Source: Enoplolaimus lenunculus (taxonomy: Eukaryota; Nematoda; Enoplea; Enoplida; Thoracostomopsidae). Taken from it: a stretch of 64,000 nt of DNA. Positions 12,806 to 24,218 of the stretch are shown here, piece by piece (position 1 is the first letter of the stretch; each line of letters opens with the position of its first letter). The stretch spans positions 62,001-126,000 of the forward strand of contig JASANG010001881.1 in the NCBI GenBank assembly GCA_030248215.1, written 5' to 3'. Below the pieces are notes generated by a model that was given only the letters and a program-made list of their open reading frames with translations, did not search any database and had not been told where the DNA came from. The translations under genes were made by a program, and so were the position numbers.

Positions 12806-13210
12806 CATGGTGCAACCGGAATTCCGGTTCCGTTAGGGAAATTCGGTATTTTTCACTACCCGGTTCCGGTAAAAAAATCGGTATTTTTTCACCGGAATCT
12901 TCCGGTATTTTCGGTATTGGAAATTTTGCTGTTTTGAAAATTTAAGAAAAACTGACATATTATTGTAACATATTTTTCTAAAATTAGCTGAGCGTGTATT
13001 GCCAAAATTTTCAATTTGTGTCATACTTTATAATTGATCATACGTTTCTAGCTACTGCCTTTGTTTCCGGATTTTGGCATCCTAAATGGTGTGTTTACAC
13101 CGTTAAAAGCGATAAAATGGCGTTTTCAATAACAAGACTTTTTTGGTTTCCTGGTTCCGGTATTTTTTAACTTTCCGGTTCCGGTATTTTATAATTCCGG
13201 TTGCACCCTG
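12806..13210 (+). mobile_element. Family J, hAT-like non-autonomous element
   Basis: Ends CATGGTGCAACCGGAATTCC and AATTCCGGTTGCACCCTG are inverted repeats, flanked on both sides by the same 8 bases ATATATAT. An 8-bp target duplication and CAGGGTGCAAC-like ends are typical of hAT elements. The interior is AT-rich with repeated TTCCGGTATTTT words and no transposase. Because the target is a microsatellite, the duplication here is weak evidence on its own; the copy at 46796-47191 supports it. Confidence 0.8.
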
Positions 13211-13837
13211 ATATATATTTATTATATATTATTATATAATATATAAATTCTAGTTGCGGATACAAAAACTTCTCATTGAAGAGGTCGTGCGAGCACCCAA
13301 ATATTAGAACGAAATCCAAACACAAAATTTTGATTTACATCTGTATTTACGGTACCTAAGCCTCGGCGACCCTTTGAATCTGACAACACCCAGGGCACAA
13401 CCAAAACTGGTTGAATATTAGCAGAATGATAATTGTTAGCCTAAGAAAACAAACGTATATGCTCATTTGAGAAAAAAATTATGTTTTGGTCCATTTTAAC
13501 CCACCTGACCGTTGCTAATTATTCATTGCCAGTGAGTGAGATATGAGTTAAACGTTCAAATTTTAAAATAAACGAACAAAAAGGTTACAATTAAAATTGA
13601 AAACTGTACTGAACACGCGACAGTCTAAAAGGCGTTTAGCATAATTGACTTTAGCGGGCAATTAATTTAGGGAAAATTTGACTAAATTACACTGTTTAAT
13701 TTATATTGGCGTCAGGATGACGATAATTCTGTAAAGATAAATGCATTTTATAATAATTGTTACAATTAATTCACACAATAATGGTTTTAGATCCGGGCCC
13801 TTGAGTGTCTGTAGTCATACGTTGCTCGAGCAATTCT

Positions 13838-13980
13838 GTAGTCAGCTCATCTTGCTAGGGGGGCTAAAAATTTCCAGGAGGGGCATTCAAGTGTTTTTAA
13901 TGAGTTACAAGCAAGGTTGAAAATTTTCTAGGGGGGAATTTTTTCAGAGCCCCATTGGGCCTCCCTTGGCTACGGGTCCG
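13838..13980 (+). mobile_element. Family H short TIR element
   Basis: From GTAGTCAGCTCATCTTGCTA to CTCCCTTGGCTACGGG, with GAGTTACAAGCAAGGTTGAA inside. About 143 bp and complete. Confidence 0.75.
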
Positions 13981-15037
13981 TCCTTGAACCTATGGTAAAA
14001 TTATTTGAATAACTGAAATCTCCAGTTGAACTGGAAGAATTTAGTTAACACCATAAGGTGGGAGGGATATTAACTGATACTTTTCGACTAAGTCGTACTT
14101 TTCAGGTATTTTTGATTTCACTTCTACAAATGGTAGGTTAACTCCATACTATCTTATTAGCAATTTCGTGCAAATGCTTACTGAAATCTTCAATCCATTC
14201 AATGCCACAGAAAATTTCAACTTAGTCTGCTGCCCATTTTGGTCTTTTGACCACTTAAAATCACCCTGGGGGCGGAGTGAATTTTAGTTATCACCCTGAA
14301 ATGGGAGGAATTTCACAATGTCTTATAGGGATATGATTTAGTCGATGTGAAATTTTAATTAAAAAATTTCTAATTTTAAAAACAAAGCTGTATATATATA
14401 CATATATATGTATGTATATATAAACATTAGCTACAAACGTAGCGAAATGTGCTAAAATCTACAAGTAATTTAATTGGTTGTCTTAACCAAAATTCTAAGA
14501 CGCCCACAACAGTGATGTAAAGTCAATTTTGCACTTCTTTATATTAACTTAATTTCACACCTTTCGCCTTCAAGAAAATGACCAATTTTCGACGAAATGT
14601 CTGAAGTGTAATTATAAAATATGCGAGTTGCTCGTACGCTGCAATCAATTATTTAAACGGAAATTCAAGCGAAAATTTTAAGAAATTTTGATACCTTAAC
14701 ATTTTACAGTGAAATTATTATTATTAATTTTAAAAGCAGACAAATTTTATGGTCAGAAAAATTTATATGACGTTTAATTACTTAGCTACTAATATATGTA
14801 AATATGGACAGGGGCGTGTGCAAATCGGAGTACAGAAAGACAGTTCCATGAAATTTTTAAAAGGAAAAACAGGCATCTTTAGATGCTTTGGGTGGGGCTA
14901 TAGTTTCGACGGCGTCCGTCGCCATTCAGGGTCGTCTCGTGCCGTCCGACACTGTATCGCAACGCAAGTGTCTATATTGCCGCATGGCACAGGACATCAA
15001 ATTTGTAAACAAAAGTTTTTTGACCTGCGTTGCACTA

Positions 15038-15245
15038 CACTGCAAAAAATGGCAAATCAAATTGACTCTATCCGAAACTGGTTCTACGGGACTACACAAA
15101 CTGAGTCAAATTCATCTCCGTAAGAGTCAAGCATGCGATTAAGTGAGTCAAATTTGACTCTGGTGGAGCCGAATTTGACTCATTTTGTATAGTACCTTAG
15201 AGCCTATTTCGGAGAGAGTCAATTTGATTCACCATTTTTGCAGTG
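15038..15245 (+). mobile_element. Family C short TIR element
   Basis: CACTGCAAAAAATGGCAAAT at the left and CACCATTTTTGCAGTG at the right. Interior has GGGACTACACAAACTGAGTC, AGTGAGTCAAATTTGACTC and other TGAGTCA words. Complete, about 208 bp. Confidence 0.85.
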
Positions 15246-15344
15246 TAGAGCTAAAACAATATCGTAAGTTTTTAAATGAGGTTATGCCATCCCGAAATCA
15301 AATATTAACCTGCGCGTTTCTAAGCTTAGGCCATAAACGTCGTG

Positions 15345-15525
15345 GGCTGATGTAAAGATCAGGGGCGGAACGTTTTTCTGTGGGACTGCAACAGAGTAAA
15401 CTTAAGCTTTAGACTAATTTTAGGCTTAGGAATGTGCTCATTCTTACGTTTAGGCGTAGGCTTATGCTTAACTTAAGCTTAGGAATATGCTTATAATACT
15501 GTTCCATCCCTGTTCTTTACATTGC
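15345..15525 (+). mobile_element. Family A short TIR element
   Basis: GGCTGATGTAAAGATCAGGG to GTTCTTTACATTGC, with the AAGCTTTAGACTAATTTTAG block and GTTTAGGCGTAGGCTTATGC array. Confidence 0.85.
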
Positions 15526-15730
15526 TACGTCGTTTATAATTGTAATTGTGCGATAAGTCAAATTTACTGTAATTTTCGTTTTTAATAACAGTAAATTTGG
15601 ACCCCCAGAGTGTTCCACATAAATGTTGATTTTAAGATATATTTGTACATTTTGAATTAAAAATTTTGAAGTAAAAAGTGGCCGGAGTAACAAATTTTGA
15701 AGCGTATCCGGTAGCAACGGTTTTTATTGA

Positions 15731-15809
15731 CTTTACAAGCAAGGTTGAAAATTTTCTAGGTGTTGGAAAAATTTCTCCAGGGTGGACTAAGCCCCCTCTC
15801 TGGCTACAG
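15731..15809 (+). mobile_element. Family H fragment
   Basis: TTTACAAGCAAGGTTGAAAA through CCCCCTCTCTGGCTACAG; right half only. Confidence 0.6.
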
Positions 15810-15960
15810 ATCGTTTTGAACAAAAAACTGGCTGGGTAGAGTTAGCGAAATTGACGCGAAAATGAACTCTAATAGGTATAAGGTTCGTTAGCGGTTTTCG
15901 TGTCAATTTATAAACTAAGCTTATACGTTAAGCGTTATTTGACTAATAATTATATATGTC

Positions 15961-16311
15961 GTAGCCCAAATCGTGATTTAGTCCAATTCCGAACTGGGAT
16001 AAACCCACTGCATAATTGTTTCAATGCGACAAGTGCACGCCTTGTAATTGGTTACTACCTTAATGCCGTATTCAAAGACGATTGGCTGATGCGAATACTC
16101 TCTTCTGATTGTCTAATTGATCGCCGCCTATTGGTTAGCAAACATTTTGCTTTACTGATCAAAGTAAATCAAGCAGGATTACGACTATCAAGTAACCAAT
16201 CAGAAAACGCACAGCTTTATCAGACATGATTCCGCCTTGGGCTAGTCCAGGTCGTAATTACGCTTTGGACTAACACAATTCGGGATTTGGCTGAATTACG
16301 ACTTGGGCTAC
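15961..16311 (+). mobile_element. Family N single TIR element
   Basis: Starts GTAGCCCAAATCGTGATTTA and ends AATTACGACTTGGGCTAC, an imperfect inverted pair about 351 bp apart; a second inner pair (TTTAGTCCAATTCCGA / TAACACAATTCGGGA) extends it. I found no second full copy in the window. The 109-codon open frame inside has no recognised domain. Confidence 0.65.
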
Positions 16312-16503
16312 GATGTATATACAAAGAAAAAATTAAACTATACGGTAAACCATCAAAATCGGACCATTTTGTGCCAAATTGCAGCAGCCAATGACAATAA
16401 ACAACTGAACGGTTGGTATGAAAATTTTCCTTAATCATTTTTATCGTTTATCCTACCAACTTTTCGCCTACGTTTAAAGCAAGAAAGCGCGATATGGACA
16501 CAT

Positions 16504-16672
16504 GCCCGTAGCCAGCTCACCGCTCACCTTGCTAGGGGGAGCTAAAAGTTTTTCAGGAGGAGCATTCAATGATTTTCAATGAGTTACAAGCAAGGTTGAA
16601 AATTTCCTACGGTGGCCAAAGCTTTTCCAGGGGATGCTGAGCCCCCCTGCCCCCCCTTGGCTACGGGCCCGT
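16504..16672 (+). mobile_element. Family H short TIR element (best copy)
   Basis: GCCCGTAGCCAGCTCACC to CCTTGGCTACGGGCCCGT gives a clear inverted pair. CTCACC is duplicated just inside the left end, and the interior has the GAGTTACAAGCAAGGTTG block and C-rich stretches before the right end. Confidence 0.85.
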
Positions 16673-17059
16673 ATGGGCGGCTACTTGTTTACTTGTTTCT
16701 ACAAACAGTTCCTACTCACAGATAATGGCAGTTACTAAAACAAGCCGAGGCTTTGGCTTATACGTAGGCTTAGTAACAATTTTGGCTTTCTATCAAATTT
16801 AACACCGTAAGAAGTAAACAAGTATCGATTGGTATGCAAAATTGAAAAACAGGTCAACTCGGAATGTACCGGTTGAAATTGGTGAACCGGAAGTTTACAG
16901 ACGATACCTGATACGATTCATTTATATTTAAAATTTGAAGCTCATTTATATGATTTTGTTGTTATGTTTGTTGTTGCTTGTTGGGCTGTCAATCAAACTG
17001 AAACAGGCGTTTCCTGGTTAATAATTATTGTTTTGATCACTAGTTAATTATTTGTTTTA

Positions 17060-17132
17060 TTATGTTATTATATATATAAATATATATAAATATATATATA
17101 AATATATATACATACATATATATATATATTAT
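17060..17132. repeat. AT microsatellite
   Basis: TATATATAAATATATATAAA-type repeats followed by TACATACATATATATA. Confidence 0.85.
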
Positions 17133-17145
17133 CAGAGTCCGACCA

Positions 17146-17220
17146 GATATCCGGCTCCGGCTCAGGCAAAAACTCGATATCCGGCTCCGGCTTAGGCAAA
17201 AACTCGATATCCGGCTCCGG
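17146..17220 (+). repeat. 30-bp tandem repeat, about 2.5 copies
   Basis: Copies begin at 17146, 17176 and 17206 with GATATCCGGCTCCGGCT followed by AGGCAAAAACTC. Confidence 0.85.
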
Positions 17221-17222
17221 TA

Positions 17223-18564
17223 CTTTGAACTTGTCGGATATTATTTTTAAAAAACTTCAAAAATTGAAACCAATATTTGTTTTTATGCCACGTACCATCG
17301 AACTGATTGACTTACTACTTTAACACATTTTTTCTGTCATACATGTAATGTAAATGTTTGCATGTGATCGTGTAAAGTTCACAATTTTTACTGGCTAACA
17401 ATAACGCTGGAAAACCAAATATCGATGATGAGTGATATTCTAGGGGCGTAGCAGAATATTTCACAGCATATTTCTATTATTCCTAAGGCTAAGCGTAAAC
17501 TTGAGCGTAAAAATTGGTCTATAACTAAGTCTAAGAATAAGCAAAAATAACAGCTTTAATCCGAGCCAGAGAATGGGCAGAGACCAGCCATGAAGAGTCT
17601 CGGTCTCGGTCATAAAATTTTCAAAATAAATTATTTCGAATGCTTTTTTCGTAGTTTTTTTGTGTGTTTTCAGAATATCTGCTAAAATTATTGCGTAATT
17701 ATAAAAATTCATAGATTCTTTGCGAAATTTTATTCATCAGGGATTACACCTGCTCCAGCAATATTAACTTCTGCTTTTTACAGGTCTACCAGCATTTCTT
17801 GAATGCTCGACTTCTAGTGTCGGTTCCAAAACACCGCGACTCAAAAAAACCAAAGATTTGCCAAATACCGAGACTTGCGGATACTGGGACTGAGACTCCC
17901 ATCCCTGATTTTAGTCACCTTTGACCTACAAAAAGCTGGATGCCCGTAAAAGTAATATGAGCCAAACGAATATTGCAACTGGACGCAACGCTACAAAAAC
18001 ATACAATAGTATAATATGGGTCGTTGTTAAAGTGTTAAAAATGCATTGGTGTGAAATGTTAAACTTTGTAACGTAAATACGTTGTGTACCTTAAGCCATG
18101 GGAAGAAAAATCGTAAGCTACGTTCTGATATCTGAATGCAATCTAGTATTAGATTTATTCATTATCCGGCTCTGGCTTCGTCAGTTTTTGGTTCTCAATC
18201 GCACCCCGATATATATATAAATATATATGAGTGTATGTATGTATATATATCCACATATATTGTATTTGAAACGCTACGATACGTAATTTTAGCATCTTTC
18301 GGGTTCATTCTATTGCTGCTACCTTACAGGACATAGGGAGACAAGAGCGTTTCGAGTGGTATGCCATGATGCAAATGACTTGCAATCAGGGCTAAAATAT
18401 TTGAAAGGGGCTCTGAGCCCATCCCCTTTGTTCGCCTCTAGTCCCGATTTGCACAATTATCAGCAACAACATATACCTAATGAGACTATTGTTGCAACCA
18501 ACATGGCCCATATACCTCGTCCAACATCTTCGGGGCGGCAAATATTCCATGGGATACTGCATGC
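17223..18564. other. No recognisable gene
   Basis: Contains a degenerate A/E-type remnant at about 17437-17545 (GGGGCGTAGCAG, then CCTAAGGCTAAGCG) and an AT microsatellite near 18205-18260. The small open frames at 18136-18568 match nothing I recognise. Confidence 0.4.
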
Positions 18565-18845
18565 TTAATTCCACTGCGTCAGTCTAGGTAGAAACCGGGA
18601 CATCAGACCTTTTCTACTAAGCAGCTGGAAAAGCGGGCCTCCAGCGGGGATCGAACTCTCCACTGCGCCACACAGCCCGCCTCTGTAACTGCACTTTTCG
18701 TCGACTATATGTCTTGACCGTATGCTGCCAGCAAGCATACTACACAATGTGCATTGCGTATATATTGCATATGCACCAGGACAAGCATGTCTCAGATGCT
18801 TACAAACAGTATTGCTAGGATAAAACAGCCTGGAACAGGTCACAA
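18565..18845 (-). mobile_element. Family F, tRNA-derived SINE-like element
   Basis: On the minus strand it contains GGCGGGCTGTGTGGCGCAGT and GAGTTCGATCCCCGCT, which resemble tRNA A and B boxes of a pol III promoter, with part of the tRNA-like middle missing. Upstream are AGTATGCTTGCTGGCAGCAT and ATAGTCGACGAAAAGTGCAG; downstream is CCCGCTTTTCCAGCTGCTTA. The same order is seen at 34230-34550. Confidence 0.65.
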
Positions 18846-19224
18846 AATTAACCGCTGATCCCGACGTTCACATTCGCGTTAGCAAATAAAAATCTAAAAT
18901 TGCTTGCACGTGTGAATACGGCGTTTATATTCAATCAAAATTTCCGTGTTGTCAAATGTCGAAAAATTTTGTACAAAATTTAAGTGACTCATAAACAAAC
19001 GAAACTGGATGATGAGACGCTGACAGTTTTAAAATGACAAAGGTCAGGTTTTCTGTCAAATTTCATTTTTCGATATTTCGGTTCAAAGGTGTATCCTGTC
19101 GCTTGCTGTCAATTATTAACTCCGCCCTTTTAAATAATTTCAGAGAACATAAAAATTTCTCTGAACAGTTTTGTGTCGTAAATTTTTGAGTCTTTTTTGT
19201 CAAATTTTTGCTATTATTTCTTTT

Positions 19225-19592
19225 AATTCATTTTTCAAATTTGTTAACTTTGAAAATCTTTCTTTTAATTTCAAATTTGTTAACTTTGAAACTCTTTCTT
19301 TTAACTTCAAATTTGTTAACTTTGAAAATATTTCTTTTTATTTCAAATTTGTTAACTTTGAAAACATTTTTTTAAATTGCAAATTTGTTAACTTTGAATG
19401 TATTTCTTTTAACTTCAAATTTGTTAACTTTGAATATATTTCTTTTTATTTCAAATTTGTTAACTTTGAATATATTTCTTTTAATTTCAAATTTGTTAAC
19501 TTTGAATGTATTTCTTTTAACTTCAAATTTGTTAACTTTGAATATATTTCTTTTTATTTCAAATTTGTTAACTTTGAATATAATTTGAACGA
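19225..19592 (+). repeat. 36-bp minisatellite, about 10 copies
   Basis: Unit TTTCAAATTTGTTAACTTTG followed by AAnnTnTTTCTTTTnA. Because 36 is a multiple of 3, open frames run through on both strands; the 148-codon plus-strand frame encodes a 12-residue FKFVNFE-type repeat. I treat the coding potential as incidental: no start context, no domain, and a matching open frame on the other strand. Confidence 0.9.
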
Positions 19593-19846
19593 ATTGAAAG
19601 CGTTGTTTTATAATTAATAAATTGTCAAAATAAAATTTGTGTCCAGACACAAATTTAAAAGTTTCGCGTAAGCCACGATTAAAGTTACTGCTTAGCGAGT
19701 TTCCCCAGCCGAATTTTCAAATTTGTCCACAACATCTAACGCTTACAGTTTGTGATACGTTTGCAAACACCATTACCTTAGCGGCAAGTAATAATTCAAA
19801 ACAATTTTCATCGCAATTGTGACAAAATTCAAAACTCAAAAAAATT

Positions 19847-20043
19847 GGCCCATGTAAAGATCCGGTGCGGAACGTTTTTTCAGTGGGACTGCAATAGAGT
19901 AAGCTTAAGCTTTAGACTAATTTTTTGCTTGGCTTAGGCTTAAGTTTTGGCTTAGGAATATGCTCACACTTACGCTTAGGCTTAGGCTTAGGCTTAGGAA
20001 TATACGTATAAATACTGTTCCGCCCTTGTTCTTTACATTGGCC
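19847..20043 (+). mobile_element. Family A short TIR element (well preserved)
   Basis: GGCCCATGTAAAGATCCGGT to TTGTTCTTTACATTGGCC; both TIRs intact. Two TTAGGC arrays are separated by AATATGCTCACACTTACG. Confidence 0.9.
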
Positions 20044-20457
20044 AAAAAACTAAAGGCTTCATAACCTTGATCGAAACACTACCATTAATGTCGGTTTAAA
20101 TTCACAAAAGCGTTTTGTGTTTTTGACACGATTGCTCAAATGAAAAAGTCTTACCTGAACTCTTTAAACGGTAACTTGTTCACGTTCCAATTCACATTGG
20201 CCAATTCAAGTATTATTAATGTTTGCTTAATCGTTGGAGTTGCTGGATACCGTTTAAAAACTTTAAATATTTACTTGAAATATAAATAAAATATGTTTTT
20301 GCAGTTTTAAATAATAAAATAACATTTATTTTGATTATAAAACTGATATTTTCAAATCGACAGCTGCTTTCATGGTAAATGATTTACCTTCCACCCAAAA
20401 AAAACTTCTCCGAACAAAATAATTGGACTAATAAAATAGCTTAAGGTTTAGGCTTAT

Positions 20458-20580
20458 ACTGCAAAGAAATGGTTAGTCAAATTGATTCTGAAATAGGCTT
20501 TTACGGACTACACAAACTGAGACAAAATCGACTCCGCCAGATTCGGAAATAGTCAATTTGACTGACCATTGTTTTAGTGT
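20458..20580 (+). mobile_element. Family C element, internally deleted
   Basis: ACTGCAAAGAAATGGTTAGT to GACCATTGTTTTAGTG with the ACACAAACTGAGAC block. At about 123 bp it lacks the middle third seen in other copies. Confidence 0.75.
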
Positions 20581-21084
20581 AGATTTAGTATCACGCTTAG
20601 GTACAGGTGTCCAGGCTCAGCCTATAGCCTTAGCCTTATCCTATTAGTCTAAGATTAAGCTTAGAAAAATATTGAACAGTAGTGTGGCTAAACGTTAGCA
20701 CTATCAAATTATCACTAACAAAGTGCCGCTGTCTTGAATAAATAAGGTAGAAAACTTGTCAAAATTGTCAAATGTGTATGTTTAGCTATCACCAGTTAGT
20801 ATATATAGGTTTTCAAACACACCAAACTATTGCAGTTGTTGAACTCAAAATTGGCACAGAAGTTGAGTAAATTGCATGTGAAAAATGTGCTGAATGTTGA
20901 GCATCAGCATTCACTGGTTCGAAAGTTACACGATCTATCACCAGCTGGTAATAAATGCTATTCACATTTTAGAATACGGGCCAAGATTAACAAAATAAAA
21001 ATATAACTGATACAAAATGACCTCAGAAACGAAATCTTTAACATAAATTAAAGTTTATATTTTACGAAACAAACAAATAAAATC

Positions 21085-21422
21085 AAGAGCGGATGATCTT
21101 AAACGAGAGTGCGCAACTAAAACTGGGCGGTGAATGGTACAAAATGTACCAGGACGCGTTGCGTTTTCGCCTTACCTCCCTTGTTTAGGGGGGTCGATTT
21201 CAGCTTTAATGCACACCATATTGCTTCGAACACTTACGAATATAAACGGAGTATGTATGAACATATGGGAATGCAACATATTTATGTTTACTGAAAATTT
21301 TGACCCCCCACCAAAATGGGAGGGTCGGCCAAAAATGCAACGCGTGCCGGGTAGATTCTGTTCTACGCAGAATGTGCCCAGTTGCATACTCTTGTTAAAA
21401 GTATCATGTACTCTTGATAAAA
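21085..21422 (+). mobile_element. Family I element
   Basis: Left: TCAAGAGCGGATGATCTTAA then GCGCAACTAAAACTGGGCGG. Right: CAGTTGCATACTCTTGTTAA then GTACTCTTGATAAAA. These are inverted relative to each other. GGACGCGTTGCG and CAACGCGTGCCGGG form an inner inverted pair. About 338 bp. The copy at 57352-57690 is nearly the reverse complement. Confidence 0.8.
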
Positions 21423-21719
21423 TCAGCATCAAAATTTCAATTTAACCTCAAATCTTTATTGTAAAATCTGAATATCTCCAAAATTGCACAAAATGGCTAG
21501 TTTTTTTTAACTAAAACATTAAAATATAAGGCTGATTGTAGCAGTAAGAAGCAGTACGAACCGCAGCAATAGACGTAGTATGGCTGGTATTTTACGTTCA
21601 CAAAGATTTTATTACATTGAACGATATTCGATATGTCTCAATCGAACTTTTAGAAAACCCAACACACTGGATATTGATGTGGTGCCCCGAAACCCGTTCG
21701 AATGAGAATTTAGACACCC

Positions 21720-21850
21720 GATCATGCTAATATATACAAACATATATACATATACATAATGCATATACACATTATATATATTTACATATATGTATACGAA
21801 GGATATATTTAGGTATGTGTACAATATATCATATATATATAATATAGTTG
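21720..21850. repeat. AT-rich microsatellite
   Basis: ATATATACAAACATATATAC-type repeats with CATATACACATTATATA. Confidence 0.8.
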
Positions 21851-22059
21851 ACGGATGAAATATCAGTAGACCCCTTGAAATCGGAGCCGATGCTCAGTGA
21901 TGCCGTTGCGTTTTCTGCTGCCCGTCGTTAGACCGGATCTGTCTTTATTATGCGAAACATCGTATATGAACCAGTCTCTATATTTTATGCGATCTCGGAT
22001 ATCGCTTCGGTTGTATACGTTTTGCTTGCTTCAAACTGCATTTTAATATATATATATAT

Positions 22060-22296
22060 ATGCGTAAATAAAATGTATATAATTTATATATATTTGTAAA
22101 AATGTTATTAGAATAATAATTATTATAAATAGTATGATTATTATATAACAAATATTAATTATTATTATTATTATTATAATTAATATTAATACTATTACTA
22201 TTAATAGTATTTTGTTATTAATATTGTTATTATTATTATTATTATTATTAATATTAATACCATTATTATTATTTTGTTACTATTATTATTATTATT
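22060..22296. repeat. (ATT)n-rich low-complexity tract
   Basis: Alternating ATTATT, AATATT and TAT words, running directly into the GTT tract. Confidence 0.85.
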
Positions 22297-22300
22297 ATAG

Positions 22301-22350
<50 letters not shown>

Positions 22351-22352
22351 GA
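22297..22352 (-). repeat. (AAC)n 3' tail of the LINE
   Basis: About 17 uninterrupted GTT units on the plus strand, lying a few bases after the LINE stop codon on the minus strand. Several LINE groups end in short tandem repeats rather than poly(A). Confidence 0.8.
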
Positions 22353-23117
22353 TCATTCATCAAGCCGCCTCAAGATAAGCTTGAGCAGCGGCACCGATGC
22401 GGACGGGTTGGTAGTTAGTTCCACCATACTGCGTCCCATATTCGTGCTATTTCTCTCGTATCGTAGTTGTGGGCATTGTGTCCAAAGATGTTTACTAGTT
22501 TCTTCTCCGTTGCTGCATAGTCGACAGAGATTAGATTCCGCTTTACCGATCATATGTTGCCAGTGTCTTATAGCGGTGTGGTGTCCCGATCTGAATCGGG
22601 CCAGGTCAGTGGCCTCCTTCCGCGATAAGTTGTCTTCAGCGCTACGGTTTATTCCCTGTCCGTATGTTTCTCGAACTTCGGCGTGTTGTATGATGTCTGT
22701 TTGGCATGCACTACGGATTTCTTTGAGCTTGTTCGATGTTGACATGTGCTGCGGTGGCTGTGGTAGGTTTATCGCGGCTTGAGCCCGTCTGTGTGCCTTG
22801 TCCGCGCCATCAAGGTGGGCAGCTTTGGGCATCCATATGACATTTATTCTCTTGCCGTTGTTCGTCGCTGCTCTGCTCATGTGGCGCAATACACTGCCGG
22901 ATTGATGTTTGGCAGTCAGACTGCGGGCACAGGCTTTGCTATCAGTGACGATAGTGAACCGGTTCCACTGTTCGTTTCCCTTGATCCAATCTACGGCTTT
23001 TTGGGCGGCTGTACATTCAGCTATTGTTGCGTCTGTGCATGCGCTGACTGCTACTGCACCATCGGCTATTGTTGTTCCTTGCATCGTTGCCACCCATCCA
23101 GCTCCTCCTGCTTGTTA

Positions 23118-23119
<2 letters not shown>
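22353..23119 (-). CDS. LINE C-terminal fragment: RNase H plus CCHC finger
   Basis: This is the 3' end of the polyprotein of a non-LTR retrotransposon. The frame opens in AGGAGWVATMQG, typical of the start of an RNase H domain, and has the second acidic site in IAECTAAQKAV, TDSKACARSL with the third acidic residue, and NVIWMPKAAHLDGADKAHRR for the last. The first catalytic Asp would lie upstream and is missing. After it comes a C-x2-C-x8-H-x4-C finger (CRLCSNGEETSKHLWTQC), typical of the C-terminus of I, R1 or Jockey-like LINEs. The stop is only about 10 bases before the AAC tail, so there is almost no 3' UTR. The remaining frame is open throughout, so the insertion may be young. The reverse transcriptase is absent, as expected from 5' truncation. 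Confidence 0.85.
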
Positions 23120-23148
<29 letters not shown>

Positions 23149-23151
23149 AAA
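23116..23151. repeat. (TAA)n microsatellite
   Basis: TTATTGTTATTATTATTATT continuing for about 35 bases at the truncated 5' edge of the LINE. Confidence 0.9.
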
Positions 23152-23562
23152 ACTAAAACAAAAAGTTGCAGTTTTACTTTCATGACAACGATTTAGTCAA
23201 AGTATATTGGTTGTTCTCGCCTTGCAGTCTGTTTTATGTTAACTTTTTTTCGATTCTGTTTTAGACAAAACGTTTAACGAACGTTCGTATTGCGAAACTT
23301 TGATAACATAGGTTAATTGTTGAGTATCAGTAAAATTAGCGTTCATACGTGCACACAATTGCACCTGCGCTTTGCCCTTGCAGAAACCGCCACGGTCGTT
23401 GCCAAGGGTGGTGGTATTAAGGGTCAAACCCACTTTGGCAACTTGTAAGGGGGTTCTTAGATAGTTTTTCAGGTTTTGACTGCCCTTTGAAATTTTCATA
23501 GACTGGAACACTTTACTATCAAAAATCACGGCTATGTGTACGGGTTGCGCTATTACTTGACG

Positions 23563-23856
23563 TCCTGCAACGTCCGTCACTGCGCGTCATCCGGAGTCCG
23601 GCACCCGTACGGCGCAGTCCGTCAGCGTCCGTCATAATACGTTGTCGTACGTGAGTTATTTGCGCACCATACCGCATGATGACGAATGGCACCGTACGGG
23701 TGATGAACGGCGCCGCACGTCAAAAAAAGTATATCGCGCGTCCGTCATAATACGTTGTCGTACGTGAGTTATTTGCGCACCATACCGCATGATGACGAAT
23801 GGCACCGTACGGGTGATGAACGGCGCCGCACGTCAAAAAAAGTATAGCGCAACCCT
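23563..23856 (+). mobile_element. Family G element with internal 113-bp duplication
   Basis: GC-rich, with GTCCGTCATAATACGTTGTC first at about 23628 and again 113 bases later at about 23741, each followed by the same GTGAGTTATTTGCGCACCAT and a copy of the right-end phrase AAAAAAAGTATA. The outer right end is GTATAGCGCAACCCT. A right-end-to-interior duplication has occurred inside the element. Confidence 0.8.
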
Positions 23857-23934
23857 ATAGGTACAGGCGATATACCTGTGGAAAAAATATTCAGTTTTAA
23901 TTTGAATTTTGACAAAAAAAATCGGTGAAATAAG

Positions 23935-24218
23935 TTAAGCCCTATTCACACGTGCAATTTTTTGCTGTGAGAACTTGTAGTTGCAACAACTTGCACTTGC
24001 AAGTTTTGTCCGAAATCCCGGTCGAAAAACTTGCACCTGCAAATAATTCTTTAAAAATCAAAGCTAGAAATTTAGTTCACATGTGTGAACAACCATGCAA
24101 TTTCAATGAATTTATTGCACCCGCTTTCTCATTGGCTGATGAAAGAATGCAAGTTCTGCGTGCAATTTGCAGCTGCAAATTCTCGCAGCAAAAACTTGCA
24201 CGTGTGAATAGGCCTTTA
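23935..24218 (+). mobile_element. Family M TIR element
   Basis: GCCCTATTCACACGTGCAA at the left and TTGCACGTGTGAATAGGCC at the right are near-perfect inverted repeats. Bordered by TTAA on the left and TTTA on the right. Interior has repeated TTGCACTTGCAAGTT and GCAGCTGCAAATTC palindromic words. Ends of the same family are seen as remnants near 12704 and 18903. Confidence 0.8.

Larger units (their letters stand above)
22297..23151 (-). mobile_element. 5'-truncated LINE insertion
   Basis: The insertion runs from the AAC tail to a (TAA)n tract at 23116-23151. Presence of RNase H narrows it to LINE groups that carry one (I, R1, LOA, Tad types). TAA-like repeats occur at both sides: the ATT tract past the tail and the TAA tract at the truncated 5' edge. 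Confidence 0.8.

Noticed and set aside
19171-19617. 148-codon open frame with 12-residue repeats
   Set aside because: Arises from the 36-bp minisatellite and is mirrored on the other strand; not called as a gene.
22381-23196. Plus-strand open frames opposite the LINE
   Set aside because: Shadows of the minus-strand RNase H frame, which has clear family motifs.
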